From NCBI GenBank assembly GCA_032718475.1, contig JAUCBJ010005071.1:1-20104 (forward strand): a DNA stretch of 20,104 nt, written 5' to 3'. The notes beneath the pieces are model-generated. The model did not search any database. It was not told the origin of the DNA and saw nothing but the letters and a program-made list of their open reading frames with translations. Made by a program: the position numbers and the translations under genes. Source of the DNA: Nemertoderma westbladi. Its lineage: Eukaryota; Xenacoelomorpha; Nemertodermatida; Nemertodermatidae. Of the stretch, positions 1-9,231 are shown one piece after another (within the stretch, counting starts at the first letter, position 1; every line of letters starts with the position of its first letter).

Positions 1-282
1 CTGGGTAAAAACTAGGGCCTGAGTGAATACTGGTAAATTAGGAATCAATATTTATTTTAATTGCGTCGTGGGAGTGGCATATAACCTACCAGTAAAACAG
101 GTATTAAAAATTAATTAATTAAATACTAAAGTAATAATAATAAAAAGGAGTTAAAAATTCGCCTATGTTTAGCTGGTAGACTCAGCCTAATATGTCTTCG
201 ACTTAGTATTTTGGTTGCAGTTTAGAAGGTGGTATAATGGGGCCGGATCCCCGCAGAGCCGACAAACACAACTCTCCATATC

Positions 283-310
283 GGGGGGGGGGGGGGGGGG
301 GGGGGGGGGG
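283..310. repeat. Poly(G) run, 28 bases
   Basis: Uninterrupted G28. It is one of several long G or C homopolymers in the window and can form G-quadruplexes. True length is uncertain because such runs are error-prone in sequencing. Confidence 0.9.
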
Positions 311-1009
311 TAGAACCGCGCAATTATGGAATAATAAATATGTGTAAATAATATAATGTATAGTAACGGGAAAGATAGTAATGGTAAATTTAAAAATATC
401 ACGTGTTATAGTTTACACAGGTTTTCAGTTTTACCGTGTGAATTGCCGAATTTTGCCAGTTAGCCGATTTATCAACACTTTGGTTGTGAGGCTATTATAG
501 ACTGACCGGATAGAAAAATCTTATCGCAAAGAAATAAATCCCTTTGCAAACTCATCTATAGCAACATCCGTGGATGCGCGTATTGACAATGCCGACTAGT
601 TTCCCATGGAAAATGTAACAATATGTTTCTGTATAATATAATCTCTGTCAACAGACGGTGATAAGTTCTCAAGTACCGGTAGCATTCTCCCTAATGCATT
701 AACCTCGCGGTCCCATAAGCCAGTGTTTGTCCACCTTGTGATATAGTAAGTCTGTAAGATAATAATTATTCTCTTTTATCGAATTCGATTGCCCCGGTAT
801 AATCCTTCTAAATCTTTGAGAAACCAGATTGTTATTCGTGTTTGCTATAGATAAGTTTAATTGGTCTCTTATCTGAATAGTGCGTGTCATGGCAGCCTAC
901 TTCGACTATATTATAAATTGTATTGTAAATAGGATTAAATGCAGGTACATTAATCTGTATGCTGTGTTTATGTTTTGGCGTGATAGCAATGTCGCAACAT
1001 GTGCATTAT

Positions 1010-1047
1010 TGTCCAGGACGCCCATTCAGGTGACTGTCCAGGACGCC
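1010..1047. repeat. 13-bp direct repeat
   Basis: TGTCCAGGACGCC occurs at 1010-1022 and again at 1035-1047, with 12 bases between. No wider repeat is visible. Confidence 0.7.
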
Positions 1048-1744
1048 TAAGGCCAATCGTATTGATATATCTGCATAGTTCGTGCTCTGACCATGATCTT
1101 GCGCACATAGAATGTTTTCTCAGTCAAATCGTTTAGACTCAATGAACACTTAAACAGATCGGTTCTTAGTCCTCTAACAAATGGGTTTGGATTATACCGT
1201 TAGGCTAAAAGCGTTTAATTGGTACTCCCAGTCCAATGTCCTCTTACCAGCCGCGAATTGAACATTCATTAGTTAACCTGGTTCTAGTTATCTTATTGGG
1301 CTGTGTGAGCTCTTAGCTGTGGGGCTCTGTGTGCACCTCTTGATGGGGCCAAAAGTGCAAACGATTGTCTGGACTTACCCGTGTAGTTAACGACCTATAG
1401 ACTAATCTCGATTACCGCAGAGCAATGGAGCTTAGCCCTCTCGTCCCTGTCCGGCCTCTTTATCACCAACCGCGAGGCTTAAAATATGTCCAGGCGATTA
1501 ATTTCCGTTTCAGCTAAATGAGGTTAAATTTTCTGCTCGTTACGCCGGTGTCAATATATCTAAGTGTGGTGACAATGCGTTATGCTTCCGGGTAAATTCA
1601 GAGGCGCTTTTTTCACTTAATCCGCTATCATTGGCGTTTGAAGTCCGAAGTTAATGTTGTATTGAGATTTTATCAGAGTATATATATATTATATATAATA
1701 TGTGATGTTCTTAATAATTATATATCTCGAGTGAAATTTTTCAA

Positions 1745-1789
1745 TTTATTTTTTTTTAGATCTATATAGTTTTACTGTATTTCATTCAG
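1745..1789 (+). other. 3' splice acceptor with pyrimidine-rich tract
   Basis: A T-rich stretch ends in TTCATTCAG, with the exon starting at base 1790 in phase 0 at a valine codon. Introns at this point of the homeobox, just before the VWF of helix 3, are well known in paired-like genes, which supports the call. Confidence 0.8.
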
Positions 1790-2134
1790 GTTTGGTTTAA
1801 AAATAGACGAGCGAAATGGAGAAAATATAAACGGGATACCGAGACAAAGAAAGAAAGTTCTTCCGGTGAAACGAAAAATGAGTTAAAAGCAGATATTTCA
1901 ACTTCATCAAAACTTCGGGAATGTTCCACAACTGCAAATTCCACAGAAGTTGTTGGCGAATTAGTTTCTACCCAAACTGGGCCAGGTAGTAGATACGAAG
2001 TACCGGTAGGCGAACCAGCTAGCAGATACGGCATACCGGTAGCTGAGGGCGATAACTCGGATTCCTACTTATCTTCTGATAACGGCGGTGAACATCACTT
2101 GGATGAAACTGAAATGGTTGATGTAGAAATATAG
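1790..2134 (+). CDS. Terminal exon of a K50 paired-like homeobox gene
   Basis: The exon encodes 114 residues and a TAG stop. It opens with VWFKNRRAKWRK, the end of homeodomain recognition helix 3 (positions 47-58), followed by the basic YKR. Lysine at homeodomain position 50 in place of glutamine is typical of the bicoid, Goosecoid, Otx and Pitx groups and predicts binding to TAATCC-type sites. The product would be a nuclear transcription factor. The reading frame is open and undamaged from acceptor to stop. The tail is Ser/Thr/Lys-rich, then has a two-fold repeat (SRYEVPVGEP / SRYGIPVAEG), then an acidic end (ETEMVDVEI). No OAR motif is seen, which argues against a standard Pitx or Otp. Goosecoid and Pitx share the VWFKNRRAKWR stretch, but the tail does not let me choose. 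Helices 1 and 2 and the start codon lie on exons not found in the window. Confidence 0.9.
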   Translation, partial: VWFKNRRAKWRKYKRDTETKKESSSGETKNELKADISTSSKLRECSTTANSTEVVGELVSTQTGPGSRYEVPVGEPASRYGIPVAEGDNSDSYLSSDNGGEHHLDETEMVDVEI

Positions 2135-2769
2135 AGACTATAATTGTGTTTTTTTTTCTAAAAGAAATTGTTTGTTATTATTTTGATAAGCTTGTAATGA
2201 ATGGTGCAATACAGTATTTGGCCTTATTGTCATGAATATATAGTCACTTTTAGGTTTTTCCGTACAAAATATTACTTACCCCTTATGGTTCGCTTACTAT
2301 TTACATACTTTTATGTAAAGTATCACTTTATAAGGTGTGCCGATCTGATCTGAGAGCATAGATAAAGTTAAAGTTACTCGAATTTACTTACTGAGTGAGT
2401 GGAAAAAAGCCACGAGTTATTGCAACGTTTAACTATATACATACATAAAGTAGGCCTACGTAGACAGCCGTATATGACCGATAGCTGTAGAAAAGGTGTT
2501 TAGGCCTAATTTAATTATTATTTACAATAATTTCGGCAAGTTTTTAATAATAACCGCGAGGAAAAGCAGTTTAAAGTTACAGTCAAATTTAAAGTAATCG
2601 GCTAAAGCTCTAAACTGACATTACTTGATTGTACAACAGTAATATGATATGTTGCCCTCTAAATTTATATTAACTTACATTATATTGCGCTGTTAACACT
2701 AGCGGCTTTAAACGTAATGATAAAATTAACCGTTTACCGTAAAATATTTCCGTATTTACTAATTTGAAT
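2135..2769 (+). other. Homeobox gene 3' flank, probable 3' UTR in its first part
   Basis: AT-rich sequence with no reading frame of interest. No AATAAA is seen close to the stop; weaker variants such as AATATA near 2235 exist, so the cleavage site cannot be placed. It contains two of the TAGGCCTA palindromes (2451 and 2503). Confidence 0.4.
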
Positions 2770-2778
2770 CATTAGTTT
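2770..2778. repeat. Left 9-bp putative target-site duplication (CATTAGTTT)
   Basis: Identical to 3825-3833, which lies just beyond the other end of the foldback-like element. The adjoining seven bases at the two ends match only partly (GGAAGCA against TGATGTA in inverted sense), so the exact termini are slightly uncertain. Confidence 0.65.
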
Positions 2779-2785
2779 GGAAGCA

Positions 2786-2888
2786 GGACAATTCGGTCCC
2801 GGACAATTTGGTCCCATGTTTTTTGTGTTTAGGGACCGAATTGTCCGGGACCGAATTGTCCGGGATCGAATTGTCCGGGACCAAATTT
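2786..2888. repeat. Left terminal module of 15-bp units (2 forward, spacer, 3-4 reverse)
   Basis: Two forward units at 2786-2815, a 16-base T-rich spacer (2816-2831), then reverse-complement units at 2832-2846, 2847-2861 and 2862-2876 and a decayed one to 2888. Head-to-head units predict a strong local hairpin. Confidence 0.9.
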
Positions 2889-2912
2889 AATTGGAGCTAC
2901 TGCACTATATAA

Positions 2913-3510
2913 TGGTGAATGTTCTAGAACCTTAATATATATTATTATATGGTAGCTAGTGTTTTTTTTTACTAGCTAGTATTTTTTTGAAAATAAAAAA
3001 ATTTTACTTTTTTTTGTTAACATTATTAGTTATGGTAGCTATTATGGTGTTTTTATGGAGCTTGTGAATTATTTACTAGCTAGTAATAGTATGTATTTAA
3101 AATGTGTAAAACTGATTTTTTTTTATATATTGCGTATGTATACTGCATGTGTTGTTGGTTGGTTAACAAGCCTAAATTATTATCTTAGATAATAGCTGGA
3201 TCTCATTCAGGGACTGTTATAATATCATCAATATTTTTGGTAATTAATATAATCAGCAACAGTTTAGGCCTAATTCTGAAATATCAATGTTTTCACAAGT
3301 TTTTTATAATTTCAAGGAAATGCTAGCTAGTAAAAAAAAACACTAGCTACACCGTAATAAATAATATATAATAATAATGTTCAAGATCACTTACCAATAA
3401 CAAAAATAAAAAAAAGTATAGTATTTTTAAAATTTCAAAAAATTCTAGCTAGTAAATAACACTAGCTACCATAAAAAAATATCTCTACTAATGTTCTAGA
3501 ACATTCACCA
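2913..3510. repeat. Internal inverted repeats of the foldback-like element
   Basis: TGGTGAATGTTCTAGAAC at 2913-2930 recurs exactly in inverted orientation at 3493-3510. ATGGTAGCTAGT at 2949-2960 recurs inverted at 3461-3472. Extra TAGCTAGT copies lie near 2970, 3030 and 3325. The pairing extends from the terminal arrays into the body, supporting one symmetric element. Confidence 0.85.
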
Positions 3511-3547
3511 ATATCAAAAAAGCACTAAAAAGCTGCTATCAGGAACC

Positions 3548-3817
3548 GGACAATTCGGTCCCGGACAATTCGGTCCCGGACAATTCGGTCCCGGACATTC
3601 GGTCCCGGATAATTCGGTCCCGGACAATTCGGTCCCGGACAATTCGGTCCCGGACAATTCGGTCCTAGGACAATTCGGTCCCGGACAATTCGGTCCCGGA
3701 CTATTCGGTCCCATTTATTTAGTGTTTTGGGACCGGATTGTTTGGGACCGAATTGTCCGGGACCGAATTGTCCGGACCGAATTGTCCGGGACCGAATTGT
3801 CCGGAACCGAATTGTCC
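3548..3817. repeat. Right terminal module of 15-bp units (about 11 forward, spacer, 6 reverse)
   Basis: About eleven forward units at 3548-3712 (some 14 bp), a 16-base spacer at 3713-3728, then six reverse units at 3729-3817. The same unit builds the left module, but copy number has expanded on this side. The open frame this creates on the minus strand is a by-product of a 15-bp period. Confidence 0.9.
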
Positions 3818-3824
3818 TACATCA

Positions 3825-3833
3825 CATTAGTTT
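3825..3833. repeat. Right 9-bp putative target-site duplication (CATTAGTTT)
   Basis: Identical to 2770-2778 on the other side of the foldback-like element. Confidence 0.65.
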
Positions 3834-5516
3834 CTATAAATATATAATTAATTATGTTTTTATGGATATTTACTAATTGAATCTGTGCTGTTCTAAAATA
3901 CCAATTGGTATTGAAAAATCCCTTGTAACATTGAATAGGCCTACTACTGTAGTAACATTGACATGAATATTAGACATGGTTCACCATGCTGACTATACTG
4001 GTGATAATACTCGATAATACTGGTGATAATTTGACGCAAATCACATCGACCGAATTAATATCTGGCGTCAATGTTAAATTTATCATTAAAGGAATTGAGC
4101 AGGTCGCAGCGGCACGTTATTCTAACAAAAACAATAAACCAAAGTCAACAGAACAGGTTACAGATTTATTTTTCAGAGTAATCAGATGTTATTTGCGTTG
4201 ATTTCCTTGGACAGGGATGAATTTTGATTGGTCGAAGGGCCCCCCCTCCAGCCCATCTGCCTTCGAGAAAATTTAAATATTGTTGCGTTATAAAGAAATG
4301 TTACGTACAGTTTTATATGCCCCCCTCACTTTATGGTATTAATTGGGTCTAAAGAAATACACCACTTTATTTCATTTATTCTTTATGCACAACTAACCCA
4401 ACGGACTTGTACATGTTCGACGTACTAAAGCAGTAAAATATAACAGTCGCGCTCGCATTTATTATAAGTTAACCAGCATGTGAATGCATCGTTGATGGAG
4501 GAATGGTAGAATAATTTTTATATATAATACAAAAAGTAAACTAATAATACATGCATTAGTATTTTGTAATCTGCATTGTAATTATTATATTACAGTATAA
4601 TATTAAATAAAATGGGAAATTACTGAATTAATAAACAGTAAATGTGAGTGAAGCGAACGGATATTTTTTAAACTTTCCTTTAACAACATAATGATAGTTC
4701 TTCCCTCTACTTTATTTCTTCTAAAAAGTAATTATTTTATTACTTTTCGGTTATGAATTATTTCTCGCTAGTAGTTTAGAATTAAACTATGTTTCCAGTA
4801 TTATATCGGACTAAATTTCAATGTATCCATGTCTGAGGACATTGACTGGTAAGGAACTGAGTTGGCTATTAACATTTTAGAACCCCGTGTACTTTTGTGT
4901 TTTGTGCCGTTATTGATGATCTTTTGTTCTCAAAACAAAAAAAAAGTTCTCGTTGTGGCGATACCATAAGGCCTGTCCGCTGACAAAATACTCTACAACT
5001 TGATTACTAATTCGTTAAGCGTGAAACTGATCCCTTTCAAATGTGTTTCGGTTGGGTTGCTACATCAAATAAAGAAGGAAAGAGATTTAACCCGTCTTAT
5101 GGGTTACTCTCTTGGTTGATACCCCGTGTCCGCTAATAATCGTAACTAAATACTTTAGGCCCACAGTCTGTAAGGGAGCTCAGTTAACTGTATGATCATC
5201 CCTTCTCCTTCCACTCAAACAGATTTCTTACTGGCCGAGTTAGAGAATAAAACGCGCCGCATTAGATTTAATAACAATCGCAATTGTGGGTTTATTTGCT
5301 CAGCACAAAGTAGCGCTAATATATCTAGAGGCCCTTGGAGAATTAATAAAATCGAGCAGTGTGCGTTTGGTGTTTGCATCTCAGAGAACTACTGCACTGT
5401 AGGCCCTACAGCCCTTTCCTTACTATCAAACTCTGGGTCCCGAACTACTTAGTGAAATAACTAAAGTTTTTCATTACCGGTACTTGAATTCTTTACCACT
5501 ACAGTACAATAACAGA
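3834..5516. other. Non-coding AT-rich stretch, nothing recognised
   Basis: Short open frames at 3986-4201 and 5192-5452 on the plus strand show no known motif and no splice or repeat context that would support them. A 14-bp direct repeat (ATACTGGTGATAAT) lies near 3997-4029. The part from about 4840 to 5450 is less simple in composition than its surroundings and could be an old repeat or a conserved non-coding element; I cannot tell which. Confidence 0.4.
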
Positions 5517-5546
5517 TTTGTGGGGCGAGTCAAAAATGCGAGCTAC
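5517..5546 (+). repeat. Possible end fragment of the 363-bp inverted-repeat element
   Basis: The bases TTTGTGGGGCGAG match the left end of the element at 7679-8041 including the three bases before it. Similarity fades within about 30 bases, so this may be a fragment or chance. Confidence 0.3.
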
Positions 5547-6126
5547 CAGTGAAGTCTGTCTCTGTGTTAGATGTGTCAGAGTGGGGGTGTCGGAAGCCAA
5601 TATCAATATAAGAATCTGTATCATTAGCCATAGTATAATATAATAATTGTTCCCAGAGATGGGTTACAGCTTCTGCTGCATGAAGCTCCTACTCGTGTCC
5701 TTACTTTAGTATGATGTTAATTTTGATGGATACTACAGTACAATTTTGAATGAATGGCACAACATGACCGCAAATACCAACTACAGTATGTGTTAAGTGG
5801 GATTAAAAAAATTAATATAATTTTTAATTTAATATAAAAAAAGGAAAGGTGCACATTACAATGGCAGTGTTTTCTAACCAAATACAATAAACATAACAGT
5901 GTTTCACTTGCGGTCAATGTGCGACGATGTCTGCTATACCTACTTTATGGTCAATACTGAAAAAATACATGTCAACACTTCGGAAAAAATGGAGCTAGTG
6001 CATTTTTAAAATTTTATTGTAAATGGTTTACCACATGTCAACACTTCGTAAAGGAAAATATAAGTTGAAATATAATGTTGGTATACTTTAAAAAGCATTC
6101 AGATTTATGTTACGGTACGTAAGGGA

Positions 6127-6162
<36 letters not shown>

Positions 6163-7283
6163 ACTGTTCACCCCCAGTCTTTTTTCGGCAGTTTTTTAAT
6201 GCGTTTTCCGATGTAAAATGTTATGCTGATTCCGAATCTGAAAAGATGGATCAGTTTTTTTGACGAAACAATGTCTTTCGTTGGAAAAGACCACCAAATA
6301 ACCAAAAATTCCGAAATATTTAGCATTTAACGAATCAGCGCCAAAACTTTTCCTACAGTATAGGAATCAAAACCATAAAAGAAAATAATTTTTGAAAAAA
6401 TTTAAAAGCATTCACTTTTGGTACATGTTTGGTCAGTTGTAATCAGGAGAAAATTTTATATCACTTTTCTTGTGTTGGCTTTTTTGGGAGACTTTCTCTA
6501 TCTACAGTACTAAACCGATTTTCGTTCTCGTTTGCAGAATTATGTAGAGGAATATTCCGCGCAAAAGTTGTGATGACAGAATTTTTTTTATTGAAATTTT
6601 GTTAGGCCTATTATTATTTATTAATTAGGCCTATAATACCGGTCTAATATAATATAGGCCTATATTAGGCCTATGCACCAAAAGGGTCTGTTACCTCTGT
6701 ATCTTTTAGAATTTGTTACCTATAGTGTGATTTTAGGCGCTGATTCCGAAAATAGCAAAATCTTTTTTGAAATTTTTGTGTGTTTGTTGGTCTTTATTGG
6801 TATCAAAAGACACCCCCCCCCCTCATAAAGAATAAGTAATTATAAATATGACAAACTTGACATGGACGTATCGTTAGTGTTAGGTTATACAATTAGTTTA
6901 TAATATTTAATTATATCAATTATCTGTGTAAGTTTTAGTTTTAGTTTGTAAGTGTGTAAGTTGTGTAAGTTTAAATTAATAATTTTGGTTAACTTCAATT
7001 AATTCTCACCTCTACCAGGTTGGTTATAGAGTGAAAATAATTGAAGGAAACAACAGCATGAGTTGTTACTGTCATGCAACCGCTCAACTGCGTCATGTCA
7101 GCCTTTAAACATGTATAATTAATACAGCACTTCAGTTCACTGCACTGTAGACTCATGACATAGGGCATGACATGGGTGAATTATGACATGACATGACATC
7201 ACTCTTGTGACTTCCATTGGAAAGAAATGAATCATCAGAAATTATACTAATTCTGCAGTAAGGAGGGGGCAGTGATAAGTCAT
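5547..7283. other. Non-coding stretch with scattered short repeats
   Basis: No gene is recognised. It contains a 16-bp direct repeat (ACATGTCAACACTTCG at 5967-5982 and 6033-6048), a recurring GCTGATTCCGAA-type motif at 6225-6236 and 6739-6750 with the related GAATCAGCGCC inverted at 6332-6342, a cluster of four TAGGCCTA palindromes (6603-6673), a C10 run at 6813-6822 and an ATGAC-rich simple stretch near 7155-7200. Together these suggest old repeat-derived sequence. Confidence 0.45.
6130..6161. repeat. Poly(G) run, 32 bases
   Basis: Uninterrupted G32 preceded by a G-rich lead (GGGAGGAG). Longest homopolymer in the window. Confidence 0.9.
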
Positions 7284-7311
7284 AGTGTGCCAGGGGCCGC
7301 AGTGTGCCAGG
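7284..7311 (-). repeat. Isolated dimer of the minisatellite found at 16043-16770
   Basis: These 28 bases are the exact reverse complement of one and a half consensus units of the 18-bp minisatellite about 8.7 kb to the right (unit CTGGCACACTGCGGCCCC). No array surrounds it here. Confidence 0.85.
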
Positions 7312-7364
7312 CAGGGAAGCACGATGCACCCGTATGGGATGAATGTAATATTTCATAGAATTAG

Positions 7365-9127
7365 CTAGTAATCCAATATGAGCTTCAGAAATATGTTTTC
7401 ATACAAATGCGATTTTAGAATTCGATCATGGGATGCAAATATCACATTTTCTCTGATACATAGGTTCTTAATCAAAGAATTGGTCATAGATACCAGGTAG
7501 TCTCTGCGTATAATTAAACTTGAAACAACAATATTACAATCCTTCCAAGATCCGCGGGCTATTTGTATGGCCTCCCTTAATTTAGAAATGATCAAATCCT
7601 CTCTCTCGGTGTTTATGTCATTCGTGCCTGCTTGAATATATACAGATGAAATATTGGGGTAAGTTTTGGTTGACCTTTGTGGGGCGAGCCACGAAGTGAG
7701 CGAAGCCTTAGCATATGGGTGCCATTGGCGAGTTGTCTGTCGTCATCGTCGTCTGTCGTCGTCTGTCGTCGTCGTCTGTCGTTGTTGTCGTCTGTCGTTG
7801 TAATTTTTGATCGCTAATAACTCGATTATTCCTCGATGAAATTAAATGAAACTTGGTATGTATGTAGTCCGTCAACAGTTTAGAAGAATCTTAAGTTTGG
7901 TCAAAAACGAACGAACACAATGAGGCACAAGAGAAGGATGACGAGTATTGTGTTGAAGATTTCTGACTAACAGCAGACAACTTGTTAATGGTGCCTATAT
8001 GCTAAAGGCTTTGATCACTTCGTGCTGCACGAAGGCCCCACGAATGTGTAATATTATCTACTAGAGACGTGGTTGTTGAGGTTGGTATGATCCGGCCAGA
8101 AGAGTGGATACCACGAGTATTGATGTATCTTATATTACTGTCCATTAGTAGTAAACATGTTATACGAGCTGTTGTATTATTTGATTTAGCAGGAACTGGT
8201 ACATATTCAGACTTATATACCGTGGTGAATATATACTATATTATATACTGTGGTGAATGTTCGTACAGCCCCACAGTAGGTGTTGTTATTTCGTTTGGCT
8301 CAGGCGGACCCATAGGGGTACCGTTAGTTATGATTGATGTCTCTCTAGCAAGGTCTACCGGTATATCTTCCGTAAGTGGTACTACAGTTCCAGTACTTGT
8401 ATCCACTCGACTTCTATCCTTCGCCTGTATAGGACAGATATCGGATAGATTCTCATGCGTATCAGCCCTCTCCTCTACATCGACTATTGTTATATTACCT
8501 CTCTCACAATAATTTTCTCCTCCTTTAATCTCTCCTACAGTTTCATTTGTAATAAGAGTACTGGTAGAAGTCGAGGATGAACCTGATGGCCTACGTAAAA
8601 CGGTTGTATTGTTCATATCAGTGGTTGGGAGCGGTGCCAATAATTTGAAACCAATTTCTTGGTTTATCCTGGTTTCTGTAATAGTTAACTCTATCTTGTT
8701 TAAGCAAGTGGATTCCAGTTCCTGTACTGTTTTGAGATTGTTTACTTGCGCTTCAAGTTTATCGATATGGTGAAGTAGTTTTGCTACTATACAAGTAATT
8801 ATTGGGTTCTCATTAGAATCAGGGCCATCTTACTGAAGTTGATACCGGTAGAACATGTACCTGTACCTGTATTTAGTTTTGGTGAAAATGTATTTAGTTT
8901 ATCCTTACCACTTTGGAGATAATATTTCCATTAGGAACGAAATCTGTAATAGCTTCCACTATTATAGGCGACAATCCCACAATGGCAGACACAGGTGTTC
9001 CTGGCCAGCTGGGAGTCAATGACTCAATACCAGACGAATGTGACCATCCATTCTGAAAGTTGTCATCTTCACTGCTGGTATTTATTTCTCTTGATTGATG
9101 ATTGACTTTTGCCAGAGTTCGATACAT
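7365..9127 (-). pseudogene. Broken SGNH-esterase and coiled-coil ORF, probably ORF1 of a CR1-like LINE
   Basis: Reading leftwards, three parts are seen. The first (9127-8894) is hydrophilic, with TSSEDDNFQNGW and then VPNGNIISK. The second (about 8820-8236), in another frame, starts with a heptad-like segment (HHIDKLEAQVNNLKTVQELE) suited to a coiled coil, then a Thr/Pro-rich linker. The third (about 8100-7365) has the SGNH block III motif YIQAGTNDI near 7640, then IVVSSLIIRRD and a final HLYENIFLK where the family normally has a DG.HLN-type His/Asp block. Esterase domains of this kind are known from ORF1 of CR1-like LINEs; assignment to that group is inference. Frameshifts, stops and an inserted 363-bp element at 7679-8041 show it is dead. 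No reverse transcriptase follows downstream. Confidence 0.6.
7679..8041. mobile_element. 363-bp non-autonomous inverted-repeat element (MITE-like)
   Basis: Both ends start with GTGGGGC in inverted orientation and stay similar for about 50 bases, sharing CACGAAGTGA, AAGCCTT and AGCATAT, with a gap of about six bases. The body contains a GTC/GTCTGTC-rich simple repeat (about 7735-7800) and no coding capacity. It interrupts the esterase-type ORF just before the GTNDI motif. I could not find a convincing target-site duplication. Confidence 0.75.
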
Positions 9128-9231
9128 TATTCATTAGCTGAGGTATCTCTATCTGAGGTATGACAATATTAATTAACAGAATTGCAGTATTTAGCTGTAC
9201 TGCTGTAGGCCTACCTCAAAGCAGTAACAGT

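Larger units (their letters stand above)
1..1789 (+). other. Probable last intron of the homeobox gene (5' limit outside or unknown)
   Basis: No coding exon is recognised here on either strand; I looked for homeodomain helices 1 and 2 upstream of the exon at 1790 and did not find them. The stretch contains a 28-base poly(G) run, a 13-bp direct repeat, and a fairly complex, less AT-rich block at about 1050-1650. Two copies of the core site bound by K50 homeodomains are present (GGATTA at 932-937 and TAATCC at 1618-1623), but six-base motifs are expected by chance in this length. Reading it as intron is inference from the acceptor site at its right end. Confidence 0.5.
2779..3824. mobile_element. 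Foldback-like element with tandem-array termini
   Basis: About 1.05 kb with no coding capacity. Both ends are built from arrays of a 15-bp unit (GGACAATTCGGTCCC) arranged forward, short spacer, then reverse, so each end can fold into a hairpin. Inside lies an AT-rich body with inverted copies of TGGTGAATGTTCTAGAAC and of ATGGTAGCTAGT. The 9-bp sequence CATTAGTTT flanks the whole unit at 2770-2778 and 3825-3833, as expected for a target-site duplication. Drosophila Foldback and MULE-type DNA transposons make duplications of about this size, so a non-autonomous member of that kind is my inference. No transposase is present. Confidence 0.7.

Noticed and set aside
187-402. Minus-strand frame with a CRLC-type cysteine pair near poly(G)
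   Set aside because: Includes a proline run made by the poly(G) tract; only one Cys pair, no known finger.
1786-2034. 82-codon minus-strand open frame
   Set aside because: Antisense to the homeobox exon, whose frame has a clear homeodomain motif and acceptor site.
3514-3714. 66-codon minus-strand frame of GPNCP/TELSG repeats
   Set aside because: A by-product of the 15-bp array; no protein family.
2786-3817. CRISPR-like appearance of regularly repeated 15-mers
   Set aside because: Units are directly adjacent, without unique spacers, and lie in animal-type DNA.
3986-4201. 71-codon plus-strand open frame
   Set aside because: AT-rich, no motif, begins in a short direct repeat; cannot be supported.
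5192-5452. 86-codon plus-strand open frame
   Set aside because: No domain, repeat or splice evidence; length is within chance for this composition.
7679-8041. Target-site duplication for the 363-bp element
   Set aside because: Left flank TGACCTTT and right flank GAATGTGT do not match at any plausible length.
8069-8512. 147-codon plus-strand open frame
   Set aside because: It lies antisense to the linker of the esterase-type ORF and has no recognisable motif.
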